Shown: positions 53,887-63,289, numbered from the stretch's first letter. The stretch: 64,000 bases of DNA from an uncultured Shewanella sp. (GCF_947495455.1 NZ_CANLZC010000010.1:20711-84710); one strand, 5' to 3'. The notes: generated by a model not told the origin, from the letters alone. Program-made: numbers and translations.

Positions 53887-54885
53887 TTATTTTTTCAAAG
53901 TGTTTAATAAATTTTTCCACTGACTCAGGGTTTCATTCCATTTTTGCTGCATTTGAGAGCGCTGTTTTGGTGTCAGCGTATTGGGAGGGGATTGAATACA
54001 TTCAAGTATTGATTTAGCGATGGATTCGGCAGACTGTTCAAAGAGGCCTTCATTTTGCTGATTATCAAGTAAGGCGCTTTGCTCATTGAGGCCATCAACG
54101 CCTGAATGAAGGATAGGTTTTCCTGCTGCCATTGCTTCTTGAAAGACGAGGCCAAAAGGTTCCCATCTTGATGGAATAATGATGGCATCGCATTGGTTAA
54201 GAAAGTCAGGGATATTGTGACAAACACCAATAAATTGAACATTAGCCAGTGACGATGCCTGCTTTTTAAGTGCATCTTCCTGTTCTCCAGAGCCTGCAAT
54301 TTTCAGCTGAATATCTTTATGTTGAATGAGCTTCATGGCGTTGATGAGAGTATCGAATCCTTTTTGTGTATGCATTCTGCCATAGGCACCGAAAATATAA
54401 GTTTTTTTGACTTTTTTTATCCCTAAGTGAGTGAAGGGATGTAAATCCTCCCCCTGTTTTAATATGAAGAGTTTATGAGGAGGGATAAGATTATGTTTTT
54501 TTATCCATTGAGCTTGAGATTGAGAGACTGAGATAATTTTAGTCATTATGCTATAACTGAGTTTTAGCATAAGAAAAAAACGTTTAGGCTTAGTGATTTG
54601 CTGTTTTACGAAGCCATCGCAATAATGATGCTCTTGATAAATAAAGGGTGTATGTAAGTGGCGTAATTTGAGTAATAACAGTTTAGGCAACACATGCCAA
54701 CTTAATGCTTGATGAAGGCATAAAACATCAGCCTTGTAGTGAATAAAGGAATACTGTTTGAGATTGATGATTTGAATATCAAAGTCAAAATCATCGACTA
54801 ATGTTGATGCTTGCAAGCTCCTCAGTGCTGATTGAATGCCACCAAATTGAGCGTCATTAATTAAATGCAGAACTTTGGGGCGCAT
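53887..54885 (-). CDS. GT4-type glycosyltransferase
   Basis: About 332 residues from ATG 54885, which begins MRPKVLHLINDAQFGGIQSAL, the usual donor-fold start. The GT-B C-terminal domain has YIFGAYGRMHTQKGFDTLINAM, LKIAGSGEQED, FIGVCHNIPDFLNQCDAIIIPSRWEPFGLVFQEAMAAGKP with the E-x7-E motif. It transfers a sugar from an NDP donor, probably in envelope glycan synthesis. It is isolated from any polysaccharide cluster. Confidence 0.85.
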   Translation of the reverse strand: MRPKVLHLINDAQFGGIQSALRSLQASTLVDDFDFDIQIINLKQYSFIHYKADVLCLHQALSWHVLPKLLLLKLRHLHTPFIYQEHHYCDGFVKQQITKPKRFFLMLKLSYSIMTKIISVSQSQAQWIKKHNLIPPHKLFILKQGEDLHPFTHLGIKKVKKTYIFGAYGRMHTQKGFDTLINAMKLIQHKDIQLKIAGSGEQEDALKKQASSLANVQFIGVCHNIPDFLNQCDAIIIPSRWEPFGLVFQEAMAAGKPILHSGVDGLNEQSALLDNQQNEGLFEQSAESIAKSILECIQSPPNTLTPKQRSQMQQKWNETLSQWKNLLNTLKK

Positions 54886-54940
54886 AAAGTGATGCCCTAG
54901 ACTTAACATGTTTTAAGTCTAGGAAAGTATAAAGCCAATG

Positions 54941-55528
54941 TCAGTTTGTGTTTGTTGATTGAAATAAACGATAAGTGACTTGTCCGGCAACTTTTTCTTT
55001 AAGTGGCATCCAGTGTGGTGGAATATTGAGTGACGATAGTGCGACTTCTGTTTCGGTTTCTAGATAAATTAATGCATTGGGTGCGAGCCATTGGTGAGTA
55101 TTGAGTTTTTGAATGCATGGCTTTGCAAGCTGTTGTCGAAAAGGGGGATCGATAAAAATAATATCAAAGGGTTCAGTAGGTGCGGTGTTGAGTAGGGTGA
55201 GTGTGTCACCTTTAATAACTTGACCTTGTTCGCATTTGAGTGTGGCTAAGTTTTGCTGTAATTGCTTAGCGGCGGAGGCTTGCAGTTCAAACATTTGTGC
55301 AAAATTGGCATAGCGTGATAAGGCTTCAAAACTTAATGCGCCGCTTCCTGTGAAGCAATCTAGTACTCTGGCGCCAGCCAAGTCGGCACTAATCCAGTTA
55401 AAAAGCGTTTCTTTGACACGATCTGTGGTTGGGCGTAAGCCTTCTAAATCATGAATGGGTAAACGACGTGATCGCCATTGTCCTGAAATGATACGAACTT
55501 GACCCATCTTTGGTTTTTTTTTGGTCAT
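54941..55528 (-). CDS. rsmD: 16S rRNA (guanine(966)-N2)-methyltransferase
   Basis: A 195-residue Rossmann methyltransferase. It begins with GQVRIISGQWRSRRLPI, has LRPTTDRVKETLFNWI, SAM motif VLDCFTGSGALSFEALSR and catalytic DIIFIDPPFRQ. It lies upstream of and divergent from ftsY, a common arrangement. Confidence 0.95.
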   Translation of the reverse strand: MTKKKPKMGQVRIISGQWRSRRLPIHDLEGLRPTTDRVKETLFNWISADLAGARVLDCFTGSGALSFEALSRYANFAQMFELQASAAKQLQQNLATLKCEQGQVIKGDTLTLLNTAPTEPFDIIFIDPPFRQQLAKPCIQKLNTHQWLAPNALIYLETETEVALSSLNIPPHWMPLKEKVAGQVTYRLFQSTNTN

Positions 55529-55739
55529 TTGGCCCTCATGATTTTGCCTGAAGAAAGAAAGTGGTAGACTGTCACGCTTTGATTTAAAGTCGTTATTTTA
55601 TATCAAAGTGGGCATAAAAGGTGAGATACCGTCGTTTTGTCGATTAACATCTCTATTTTAATGTGTCATTGAGGTGTTTTTTAGGCGTCTTTTACCCTAA
55701 TTGCATTATATATTCGTTATTTGAGCACTGGTATCTAAC

Positions 55740-57596
55740 ATGGCAAAAAAAGGTTTTTTTTCTTGGTTTCGTAAAGATAAAGCTAAAGATGAAGTCAAGA
55801 AGGTAACAACAGAAACAGTAGTAGAAGACAAAGTACAAAAAGTACAAAATGAAAAAGCGGCTGAGGAACAAGCGCGCCAAGCTTTAGAGAGTGCAGCGCA
55901 AAAAGCCGAAGAAGAAAGGCTAACTGCTGAAAAAGCGGCGGTTGAGGAACAAGCGCGCCAAGCTTTAGAAAGTGCAGCGCAAAAAGCCGAAGAAGAAAGG
56001 CTAATTGCTGAAAAAGCGGCAGCTGAGGAACAAGTGCGCCAAGCTTTAGAAAGTGCAGCGCAAAAAGCCGAAGAAGAAAGGCTAGCAGCAGAAAAAGCGG
56101 CGGTTGAGGAACAAGCGCGCCAAGCTTTAGAAAGTGCAGCGCAGAGAGCCGAAGAAGAAAGGCTAGCAGCAGAAAAAGCGGCAGCTGAGGAACAAGCGCG
56201 CCAAGCTTTAGAAAGTGCAGCGAAGAGAGCCGAAGAAGAAAGGCTAGCTGCCGAAAAAGCGGCGGCAGAAGAGCAAGCTCGATTAGAGGTTCAGAGAGCC
56301 GAAGAAGCAAGACTCGCTGCAGAAAAAGCCGCTGCTGAGGAACAAGCTCGATTAGAGGCGCAGAGGGCCGAAGAAGCAAGACTAGCTGCAGAAAAAGCAG
56401 CTGCTGAGGAGCAAGCTCGATTAGAGGTTCAGAGAGCCGAGAAAGAAAGACTCGCTGCAGAAAAAGCCGCGGCTGAGGAGCAAGCTCGATTAGAGGCGCA
56501 GAGAGCCGAAGAAGCAAGACTCGCTGCAGAAAAAGCGGCGGCTGAGGAACAAGCTCGATTAGAGGCGCAGAGGGCCGAAGAAGAAAGGCTGGCTGCAGAA
56601 AAAGCCGCAATTGATGAACAAGATATTCAGCCAGAGCCACAGGCTAGGCCGGAAAAAACAGGTTTTTTTGCGCGCTTAAAGCGCGGACTCAAGCGCACCA
56701 GTGAAAATATTGGTAGTGGTTTTATAGGGCTTTTTCGTGGTAAAAAAATCGATGAGGATTTATTTGAAGAGTTAGAAGAGCAGTTATTAATTGCTGATGT
56801 GGGTGTTGAAACCACAACTCGCTTAATTGATTCTCTAACGGAGCAGGCGAGTCGAAAGCAGCTAAAAGATGGCGAAGCCTTATATGATTTGCTTAGAGAA
56901 GAAATGCAAAAAACCTTAGAGCCTGTGTCTGTGCCCTTAGTGCCTGAAAATAATGATGGGCCTTTTGTTATTCTAATGGTAGGTGTCAATGGTGTGGGTA
57001 AAACAACTACCATAGGCAAATTAGCGAAACAATATCAAGCACAAGGTAAGTCAGTTATGTTGGCTGCTGGAGATACCTTTAGGGCGGCGGCAGTGGAGCA
57101 ATTACAAGTGTGGGGGCAACGTAATGATATTCCTGTGGTTGCTCAACATACGGGCGCAGACAGTGCTTCTGTATTATTTGATGCGTTGCAGTCGGCTAAA
57201 GCACGTAATATTGATGTCTTGATTGCCGATACCGCAGGCCGATTACAAAATAAGTCGCATTTAATGGATGAACTCAAGAAAGTTGTTCGTGTCATGAAAA
57301 AGCAAGATAAGAATGCGCCTCATGAGGTGATGTTAACCCTTGATGCCAGTACGGGACAAAATGCAATTAGTCAGGCTCAATTGTTTAAAGAGGCCGTAGG
57401 TGTGACAGGGATCACTATGAGTAAGTTAGACGGAACGGCAAAAGGTGGGGTCATTTTCGCTATTGCAGATAAATTTGGTATCCCCATTCGCCATATTGGA
57501 GTGGGGGAACAAATTGAGGATCTACGCCCCTTTAATGCCAAAGACTTTATTGATGCTTTATTTAGCCAAGAGAGTACGGATAATCTCGACAAGTAA
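55740..57596 (+). CDS. ftsY: Signal recognition particle receptor FtsY with expanded N-domain
   Basis: A 618-residue SRP receptor GTPase, longer than the roughly 500 of E. coli. Residues 1-41 include the basic FFSWFRKDK start. Residues 42-176 are five 27-residue repeats (EEQARQALESAAQKAEEERL...) and 177-291 five 23-residue repeats (EEQARLEAQRAEEARL...), a charged helical stalk. The NG domain follows: FFARLKRGLKRTSENIGSG, P-loop GVNGVGKTTTIGKLA, DTAGRLQNK and SKLDGTAKGG. It directs SRP-bound ribosomes to SecYEG. ftsE and ftsX follow. Confidence 0.97.
   Translation: MAKKGFFSWFRKDKAKDEVKKVTTETVVEDKVQKVQNEKAAEEQARQALESAAQKAEEERLTAEKAAVEEQARQALESAAQKAEEERLIAEKAAAEEQVRQALESAAQKAEEERLAAEKAAVEEQARQALESAAQRAEEERLAAEKAAAEEQARQALESAAKRAEEERLAAEKAAAEEQARLEVQRAEEARLAAEKAAAEEQARLEAQRAEEARLAAEKAAAEEQARLEVQRAEKERLAAEKAAAEEQARLEAQRAEEARLAAEKAAAEEQARLEAQRAEEERLAAEKAAIDEQDIQPEPQARPEKTGFFARLKRGLKRTSENIGSGFIGLFRGKKIDEDLFEELEEQLLIADVGVETTTRLIDSLTEQASRKQLKDGEALYDLLREEMQKTLEPVSVPLVPENNDGPFVILMVGVNGVGKTTTIGKLAKQYQAQGKSVMLAAGDTFRAAAVEQLQVWGQRNDIPVVAQHTGADSASVLFDALQSAKARNIDVLIADTAGRLQNKSHLMDELKKVVRVMKKQDKNAPHEVMLTLDASTGQNAISQAQLFKEAVGVTGITMSKLDGTAKGGVIFAIADKFGIPIRHIGVGEQIEDLRPFNAKDFIDALFSQESTDNLDK
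55863..56612 (+). repeat. Coding repeats in ftsY: 5 x 81 bp and 5 x 69 bp
   Basis: Two in-frame tandem arrays, 55863-56267 with an 81-bp period and 56268-56612 with a 69-bp period. The shorter unit looks like the longer with four codons (SAA and neighbour) lost. DNA identity between adjacent units is very high. Confidence 0.92.
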
Positions 57597-57644
57597 TAAG
57601 CCCATTATGTGTCTAAATAAAGGACAGGCTATCTAGGAGAATGA

Positions 57645-58319
57645 ATGATTCAATTTGAGCAAGTCAGTAAAGTTTATGCTGGTGGTCAAAAAGCGCTATC
57701 TGATGTGAGCTTTCATTTAAAAGTGGGAGAAATGGCTTTTTTAACTGGGCATTCTGGCGCGGGAAAAAGTACCTTGCTCAAATTAATCACAGTCATAGAA
57801 AGAGCGAATGGTGGTCGTGTTGCGATAAATGGCCATGACATAGCGAAAGTGAAGCGATCCCAAGTGCCTTATCTTCGTCGTGATATTGGAATGATTTTTC
57901 AAAACCATCATTTATTGATGAACAAGAGTGTGTTTGACAATGTCGCTTTACCTTTAATGATTGAAGGCTTTTCTCATAGTGAAATTCGTAAACGGGTGGC
58001 AGGTGCATTAGACATGGTGGGCTTGTATGGCAAAGAAAGGCATCAGCCCATCATGTTGTCTGGTGGTGAACAACAAAGAGTGGGCATTGCTCGTGCGATT
58101 GTCAACAAGCCGCCTTTGTTATTAGCCGATGAGCCTACGGGGAATTTAGATCCCAAGTTATCCATGGATATACTAGGTTTATTTGAGACTTTTAATAATG
58201 CAGGTACGACAGTGCTCATTGCCACCCATGATTTGGGATTAATTGCGAGAATGAAATACCGTACTTTGACCCTAAAACAAGGAAAAATGTTAGGGGCACA
58301 AGAGCTAGAGCATCAATAA
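57645..58319 (+). CDS. ftsE: Cell division ABC ATPase FtsE
   Basis: A 224-residue ATPase. Walker A GHSGAGKST, Q-loop region MIFQNHHLL, signature LSGGEQQRVGIARAI and Walker B LLLADEPTGNLD are intact. With FtsX it controls septal peptidoglycan hydrolase activation. It lies 48 bp after ftsY and 60 bp before ftsX. Confidence 0.96.
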   Translation: MIQFEQVSKVYAGGQKALSDVSFHLKVGEMAFLTGHSGAGKSTLLKLITVIERANGGRVAINGHDIAKVKRSQVPYLRRDIGMIFQNHHLLMNKSVFDNVALPLMIEGFSHSEIRKRVAGALDMVGLYGKERHQPIMLSGGEQQRVGIARAIVNKPPLLLADEPTGNLDPKLSMDILGLFETFNNAGTTVLIATHDLGLIARMKYRTLTLKQGKMLGAQELEHQ

Positions 58320-58379
58320 TTAAGTTATTTTGTTGTATCAGTAAAGGAAAATTACTGTGATGTTGAAAGGAATGTACTT

Positions 58380-59351
58380 ATGACTCAATCTAAACCTATC
58401 TCGCTTAATCGCAGTAAACTTCCTTTATCGGGCCGTTTTATCATGTTTTTTGTGCGCCATATTCAACACGGCATGACGAGTATGGGGGAGCTATGGCGAA
58501 ATCCAGTGTCATCTGTGATGACTATGCTGGTCTTAGGCTTGAGTTTAAGCTTACCTGCGGCATTACAAGTCTTGGTGAAAAATGCCGAGGCGATTACGCA
58601 TTCATGGAACAGTGCTGCCGAAATATCATTGTTCATTGACGATCAGCCCAATGACAAGGTTATGCAAAGTTTATTAACACGTATTCAGGCTTATCCTGAA
58701 GTCAGTGAGATTAATTTCATTGATCGTTCGCAAGCTTTGGCTGAGTTTCAACGTCTCTCTGGTTTTGGAGAAGCCTTATCTTATTTAGATTCTAATCCTT
58801 TACCAGCGGTGATTACCGTTATTCCGACTTTGCATTATTCGAGTCCAGAAGGGGCGAGAATGTTGTTGACCAAATTAGAGCAAGAGCCAGAAGTGTCTTT
58901 TGGGCGCTTGGACATAGAATGGTTAGAGCGTTTACAAGCGATATTAAATTTACTTGAACGAACTGTGTTAGCGATTGCCACTTTGTTAGTGTTAGCGGTG
59001 GTTTTAGTGATAGGTAATACCATTCGACTTGCGATTATGAACAGGCAAACAGAAATTGAAGTGATGAAGCTGGTGGGGGCGACAGAAGCCTTTATTCGGC
59101 GGCCTTTTCTTTATACGGGGATTTGGTACGGTATCATTGGCGGCGTATTGGCTTGGTTAATTATTAATGTTTTAGTGTTATATTTGTCATCAGCACTGGG
59201 AGAGCTGTTAGGCTTGTATGGCAGTGAACTTAAAATGCAGTCATTAACTTTTCCAGAATTAATACAATTGGTTATATTGGCTTCTTTTCTTGGCTGGTTA
59301 GGATCATATTTATCTGTGAGGCAGCATTTAAAAGCGATTGAACCTTCTTAG
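58380..59351 (+). CDS. ftsX: Cell division membrane protein FtsX
   Basis: A 323-residue four-helix protein with a large periplasmic loop between helices 1 and 2 (AEISLFIDDQPND...FGRLDIEWLERL). Its cytoplasmic tail region contains IMNRQTEIEVMKLVGATEAFIRRPFLYTG, the coupling segment to FtsE. Family length is normal. Confidence 0.95.
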   Translation: MTQSKPISLNRSKLPLSGRFIMFFVRHIQHGMTSMGELWRNPVSSVMTMLVLGLSLSLPAALQVLVKNAEAITHSWNSAAEISLFIDDQPNDKVMQSLLTRIQAYPEVSEINFIDRSQALAEFQRLSGFGEALSYLDSNPLPAVITVIPTLHYSSPEGARMLLTKLEQEPEVSFGRLDIEWLERLQAILNLLERTVLAIATLLVLAVVLVIGNTIRLAIMNRQTEIEVMKLVGATEAFIRRPFLYTGIWYGIIGGVLAWLIINVLVLYLSSALGELLGLYGSELKMQSLTFPELIQLVILASFLGWLGSYLSVRQHLKAIEPS

Positions 59352-59661
59352 TATTATTGAGTCTATAATGTACATCCCTGTGACTTAAGATGACACGGGT
59401 ATATTGATTTAGCTATACATGAATGAGACTTCATTTGCATTTGAACCATCTTGCTGCAAAAATAAGCGCGGTAAAAGATAGCTGCTAATGAAAATGAAGA
59501 TCTATATCACATAGTGTAATAGACTATTTGAGTATAATTAAGTGGGATTTACTTAGTAGAATAGTTGACATATTCTGTCAGATAGTCGATAGTTCTTCAG
59601 TCTGCTAAAAGTCTTTAGTGAAGCAGTGTATCGATAGGTTTAAGTACAGTTAGGAGCGTGA
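59352..59661 (+). promoter_or_regulatory. rpoH upstream region
   Basis: A gene-free 310-bp region that must carry rpoH promoters. TTGACA at 59565-59570 has only a weak GATAGT at 59588 as partner, and a TATAAT at 59533-59538 lacks a good -35. No sigma-54 or palindromic site was found. Heat control of rpoH usually also involves mRNA structure near the start, not resolved here. Confidence 0.4.
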
Positions 59662-60519
59662 ATGACTGATCAAACGCAAACAATGGCACTAATGGTTCCT
59701 CAAGGTAGCGGTAGCCTAGAGTCTTATGTTCACTCGGCCCAAAGTATTAGTATGCTTGAGCCTGAGCAGGAATATGAGTTGGCGAAGCGTCTTCAAGAAA
59801 CCGGTGACTTGCAAGCGGCAAAGCAGTTAATTATGTCTCATTTGAGATTTGTTGTTCATGTCGCTAAAGGTTATTCTGGCTATGGGTTACCCCAGGCAGA
59901 CTTAATCCAAGAAGGCAATATTGGTTTGATGAAAGCGGTGAAACGCTTTGATCCCGATGTTGGTGTGCGCTTGGTGTCTTTTGCTGTACATTGGATAAAA
60001 GCTGAAATACATGAATATGTCTTGAAAAACTGGCGTATTGTTAAAGTGGCAACAACGAAAGCCCAGCGAAAGCTTTTTTTCAATTTGCGAAAAGCAAAAA
60101 AACGTTTAGGTTGGTTTAGTGACGATGAAGTGACTATGGTGGCCGAAAATTTAGGTGTGTCTAAGGCTGATGTGACCGAAATGGAGTCGCGAATGGCGGC
60201 ACAAGATCCCGCGTTTGATTTGTCTACTGACAACGACGATGATCATGATTTTGCCCCTATGCACTATTTAGAAGATCATTCATCGGACCTTGCTTCACAA
60301 GTTGAAAATGATAATTGGGACTCTGAAAATCATTCCCGTTTGTTGTCAGCCATTAAAACTTTAGATGAGCGTAGTCAGCATATTTTGCAAGCCCGTTGGT
60401 TAAACGATGAAAAAACAACGCTGCAAGAATTGGCTGAAACTTATCAGGTATCTGCAGAGCGGATCAGACAGCTTGAAAAAAATGCGATGAATAAACTAAA
60501 AGGTCGAATGGAAGCCTAA
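59662..60519 (+). CDS. rpoH: Heat-shock sigma factor RpoH (sigma-32)
   Basis: A 285-residue sigma factor. Region 2 has [43 protein letters not shown], and the RpoH box [10 protein letters not shown] (about residues 134-143) is diagnostic. Region 4 ends with [26 protein letters not shown]. It drives chaperone and protease genes. Its place after ftsX is conserved in gammaproteobacteria. Confidence 0.97.
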   Translation: MTDQTQTMALMVPQGSGSLESYVHSAQSISMLEPEQEYELAKRLQETGDLQAAKQLIMSHLRFVVHVAKGYSGYGLPQADLIQEGNIGLMKAVKRFDPDVGVRLVSFAVHWIKAEIHEYVLKNWRIVKVATTKAQRKLFFNLRKAKKRLGWFSDDEVTMVAENLGVSKADVTEMESRMAAQDPAFDLSTDNDDDHDFAPMHYLEDHSSDLASQVENDNWDSENHSRLLSAIKTLDERSQHILQARWLNDEKTTLQELAETYQVSAERIRQLEKNAMNKLKGRMEA

Positions 60520-60535
60520 CCATTCGATTTAATCC

Positions 60536-60563
60536 AAAAAAACCTGCTATGGCAGGTTTTTTT
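60536..60563. terminator. Bidirectional terminator between rpoH and the Lrp-type gene
   Basis: Stem AAAAAAACCTGC / GCAGGTTTTTTT with a 4-nt loop between convergent genes. Confidence 0.95.
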
Positions 60564-60568
60564 CGTTT

Positions 60569-60997
60569 TTAACCTTGATTATCTATCCATTCACTCATGA
60601 CCACATGGGTTTTTATTTTAATAATATCGGTTTGTGCATCAATATATTCTCTGATTTCATGGAGTCTTTGCATTGATTTTGCTTGTACATAGACTAATAA
60701 GTCCATATCGCCAGTGATCCCACGGCAGGTAATGACTTCAGGAATGGCTTGAAAAACATGGATCACATCCGCACAGCGTGGGCAATGATGTTGAATTTCA
60801 AAGTAAGCCGATACGCCTGTTTTTTGAGATTCACTTAACAGCACTTGGTAGCCTCGAATAATCCCTGTTTGCTCCATTTTTTTTATTCTGTCGGATACGG
60901 CTGAACGTGATAAATTCACTTGCTCAGCAATGCTTGAGATGCTTTGTCTAGCGTCTTGTTTGAGTGCATTCAAAATGGCAGAGTCAAATTTATCCAT
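60569..60997 (-). CDS. Lrp/AsnC-family transcriptional regulator
   Basis: A 142-residue regulator. Residues 1-60 form the helix-turn-helix (ILNALKQDARQSISSIAEQVNLSRSAVSDRIKKMEQTGII). The RAM domain follows, with GITGDMDLLVYVQ as the ligand-binding turn. An unusual HHCPRC (near residues 73-78) could form a metal or redox site. It diverges from a YjeH-like amino acid transporter, which is probably its target. Confidence 0.87.
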   Translation of the reverse strand: MDKFDSAILNALKQDARQSISSIAEQVNLSRSAVSDRIKKMEQTGIIRGYQVLLSESQKTGVSAYFEIQHHCPRCADVIHVFQAIPEVITCRGITGDMDLLVYVQAKSMQRLHEIREYIDAQTDIIKIKTHVVMSEWIDNQG

Positions 60998-61149
60998 GTG
61001 AGTATTTCAGGCAGAATGTGGCAATATTGAGAGAATTCCGTCATTTTAACGGAAATGCTGTGAGTATGACAGAGTTGAGCGTCAGACTTTAGAGAAGAGG
61101 AAGTTTATAATAGACAGATTATCAATCTGTTAAATAGTGTAAAAAGTCA

Positions 61150-62391
61150 ATGAAAGGAAAGATTGGATGTTGGCAAGGTGCGGGCCTGATGGCCACCACT
61201 TTGCTAGGGACAGGCGTATTTATTTTACCGCAATTGACCATAGAGGCGGCTGGGAGTGGAGCATTAATTGCTTGGGCATTGCTCACTGTGGCAATTATTC
61301 CAGTGACTTTGGTATTTGGGCGTCTAGCAAGTGTTTTTCCTCATGCCGCAGGCCCCGCATACTTTGTCGAAAAAGCATTTGGAAAGAGTGCGGGACGAAC
61401 AATTGGGCTCATGTTTGTTCTGGTTGTGCCATTAGGCGCCCCTGCTGCAATTTTAATGACTTTTCAATTTGTGAATGAGTTAGTGGTGTTGTCGGGTTGG
61501 TCTCAGGTGGGGGTAGAGTTATTATTGCTCAGTGTGCTGTTTTTGCTTAATCAAAAAGGGATTCAGATTTCAGCAAAAATGCAGTTTATGCTGACGTTAG
61601 GCGTTGTAGCGATTGTCGTTGCCTTGTTTGGCTCAGCTGGGGAGACCATAGGTGATATCAAAGCGATGCATATAGAGCCTGATGTTAATTCCATTGCAAT
61701 TGCAGCCAGTATTGCTTTTTGGAGCTTTTTAGGTGTGGAAGCCATGACACATTTGGCGAATGACTTTCGTAACCCTAAAAAAGACATGTTGCCAGCAATG
61801 ATGATTGGCACTGTGTTAGTCGGATTAGTTTATTTAGGTTGTACGCTATTGTTATTAAAAGTGCCGACCGATAGTGGTGTTGCTATGGTGGGAGTGATTA
61901 ACCAGGCTTTTGGTGGTTACGGGGCGCAAATTATTGGCATATTGGGTGTTGCAAGCGGTTTAGCGACAGTGAATGTTTATACTGCAAGTGTCTCGAGACT
62001 TATTCATAGTTTTAGTACAGAAGGCGTATTACCTAAGTATTTTTCGACATTAAATACGAATGGTTTACCCGTCAGAGCATCAAATACAGTATTGGGCGTT
62101 ATGGCTTTTGTGATTGTGATGACTTATATGACAGGGCAGGAGCTAGAAGATCTTATTTCGTGGACAAATGGCGTTTTTGTGATCATTTATTTGGCTTCTA
62201 TGTTGGCGGCAGGACGATTACTGAATAAAAGTTATTGGCTAATAGTCTTGCTGAGTAGCTTTTTCTGTCTAGCTCTGGCTGTTGCGTTAGGTGCTAGTAT
62301 GTTTTATGCGGTATGTTTGCTTGTGCTCTTGTTTGGCAGTTTGGAGTGGCGTAAACAGCATAATAAGCGCAGGCAGGCAGCTTTAGCTTAA
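61150..62391 (+). CDS. YjeH-like amino acid permease/exporter
   Basis: A 413-residue APC-superfamily protein with about 12 helices. The helix-1 motif GLMATTLLGTGVFILPQLTIEAAGSGA is the substrate-binding signature, and FWSFLGVEAMTHLANDFRNPKKDM marks helix 6 onward. E. coli YjeH exports methionine and branched-chain amino acids. An adjacent Lrp-type regulator supports an amino acid role. Export rather than import is inferred. Confidence 0.8.
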   Translation: MKGKIGCWQGAGLMATTLLGTGVFILPQLTIEAAGSGALIAWALLTVAIIPVTLVFGRLASVFPHAAGPAYFVEKAFGKSAGRTIGLMFVLVVPLGAPAAILMTFQFVNELVVLSGWSQVGVELLLLSVLFLLNQKGIQISAKMQFMLTLGVVAIVVALFGSAGETIGDIKAMHIEPDVNSIAIAASIAFWSFLGVEAMTHLANDFRNPKKDMLPAMMIGTVLVGLVYLGCTLLLLKVPTDSGVAMVGVINQAFGGYGAQIIGILGVASGLATVNVYTASVSRLIHSFSTEGVLPKYFSTLNTNGLPVRASNTVLGVMAFVIVMTYMTGQELEDLISWTNGVFVIIYLASMLAAGRLLNKSYWLIVLLSSFFCLALAVALGASMFYAVCLLVLLFGSLEWRKQHNKRRQAALA

Positions 62392-62408
62392 TGTCTAAGT
62401 TAGCTTAT

Positions 62409-62431
62409 AAAGCCACATCAAGTGGCTTTTT
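62409..62431 (+). terminator. Terminator of the YjeH-like gene
   Basis: AAAGCCAC and GTGGCTTT form an 8-bp stem with a 5-nt loop, followed by T residues, 18 bp after the stop and just before the MITE. Confidence 0.88.
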
Positions 62432-62436
62432 AGTTA

Positions 62437-62797
62437 TACCAATTCCATTATATAAGTGATCTTTCAGCGGGAATTCAACATGCTGTAGGCAAGGTCGTTA
62501 ATTGCTCCTGCATTAACAGACAGTCCCACCATCCATGGCGGTCGCAGCTGATTGAAGCTAATAGTTATTCTCGGCTTGGGTTCAAACGTCGCTCTACCTC
62601 CCTCATCCATGAGGTCGTATATCGAAAGCAGCTAACGTAGCATAAAGTATGTTGAAACCCGCACACAGTGAGCTTCTCAGACATTCCACTTCTGCGTTGC
62701 ATTCATTTGAAAGGGAATCACCATTACTGCATAAATGCGCCTTGAATTGAAAAGCCTGAGAAGCTCTGAATTGATCATCTATATAATGGAATTGGTA
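62437..62797 (+). mobile_element. MITE copy 3, 361 bp
   Basis: Complete copy, nearly identical to the 45.6-kb copy outside two extra internal blocks: about 50 bp after TAGGCAAGG, and about 50 bp (CTCGGCTTGGGTTCAAACGT onward) before TATATCGAAAG. Terminal repeats of 25 bp carry the same two mismatches. TTA flanks both sides (62434-62436, 62798-62800). Its right end overlaps the 3' end of the TerB-like gene. Confidence 0.9.
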
Positions 62798-63258
62798 TTA
62801 TTATCTTTAAGTGCAAGATTGCGCATTTGTATGAGCTCACTGTGTTTTAAATACAGTAATTCAGCCATTCTGCGGATCAATTGATCTTCGTATTGGCATA
62901 AATGACCATCTGCATAAGCTAAGCGCCACATGGCTAAAATCAATTGCTGTTTTTGTTCAATGGAGAATTGATCATTAATTTCTGAAGTAAACTCAAAAAG
63001 AGAAGTGCTTTTTTTCTGTTTACGTTTGGCATCGTTAATGAGCGTATTGACTTCATCTTTGTTTAACTTTAGCGTTTTGGCAAGCAGCTCAGGGAGTAAA
63101 TTGGCTTCCTCAGCAGAGAAAGAGTCATCGGCATAGATGACTTCTAAGAGTAAGCATGCTGCAGCTAAGTTCAAGTGTTGAGCTTTCTCTTCTGGGGAAA
63201 GCTCCTGAGTATGAAAATTTAAGAACTGCTTTAATTTCTCTATCATAGTGATACTCAA
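62779..63258 (-). CDS. TerB-like protein with MITE-derived C-terminus
   Basis: A 159-residue helical cytosolic protein. Two TerB-type segments are visible: LNLAAACLLLEVIYADDSFSAEEANLLPELLAKTL and LILAMWRLAYADGHLCQYEDQLIRRMAELLYL, with the acidic YADD/YADGH metal-like loops. TerB family proteins occur in tellurite-resistance and stress systems; this stand-alone type has no known role. The last residues TNSII and the stop codon come from the MITE terminal repeat, so the original end has been replaced or extended. Confidence 0.8.
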   Translation of the reverse strand: MSITMIEKLKQFLNFHTQELSPEEKAQHLNLAAACLLLEVIYADDSFSAEEANLLPELLAKTLKLNKDEVNTLINDAKRKQKKSTSLFEFTSEINDQFSIEQKQQLILAMWRLAYADGHLCQYEDQLIRRMAELLYLKHSELIQMRNLALKDNNTNSII

Positions 63259-63289
63259 TGTTAAAACGATTAATGGTGCATTGGTGTCG

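Noticed and set aside
55795..56640. 281-codon open frame on the minus strand inside ftsY
   Set aside because: It is the antisense of the ftsY repeats. The Leu/Arg/Pro-rich product is the mirror of the Glu/Ala codons and has no independent start signal.
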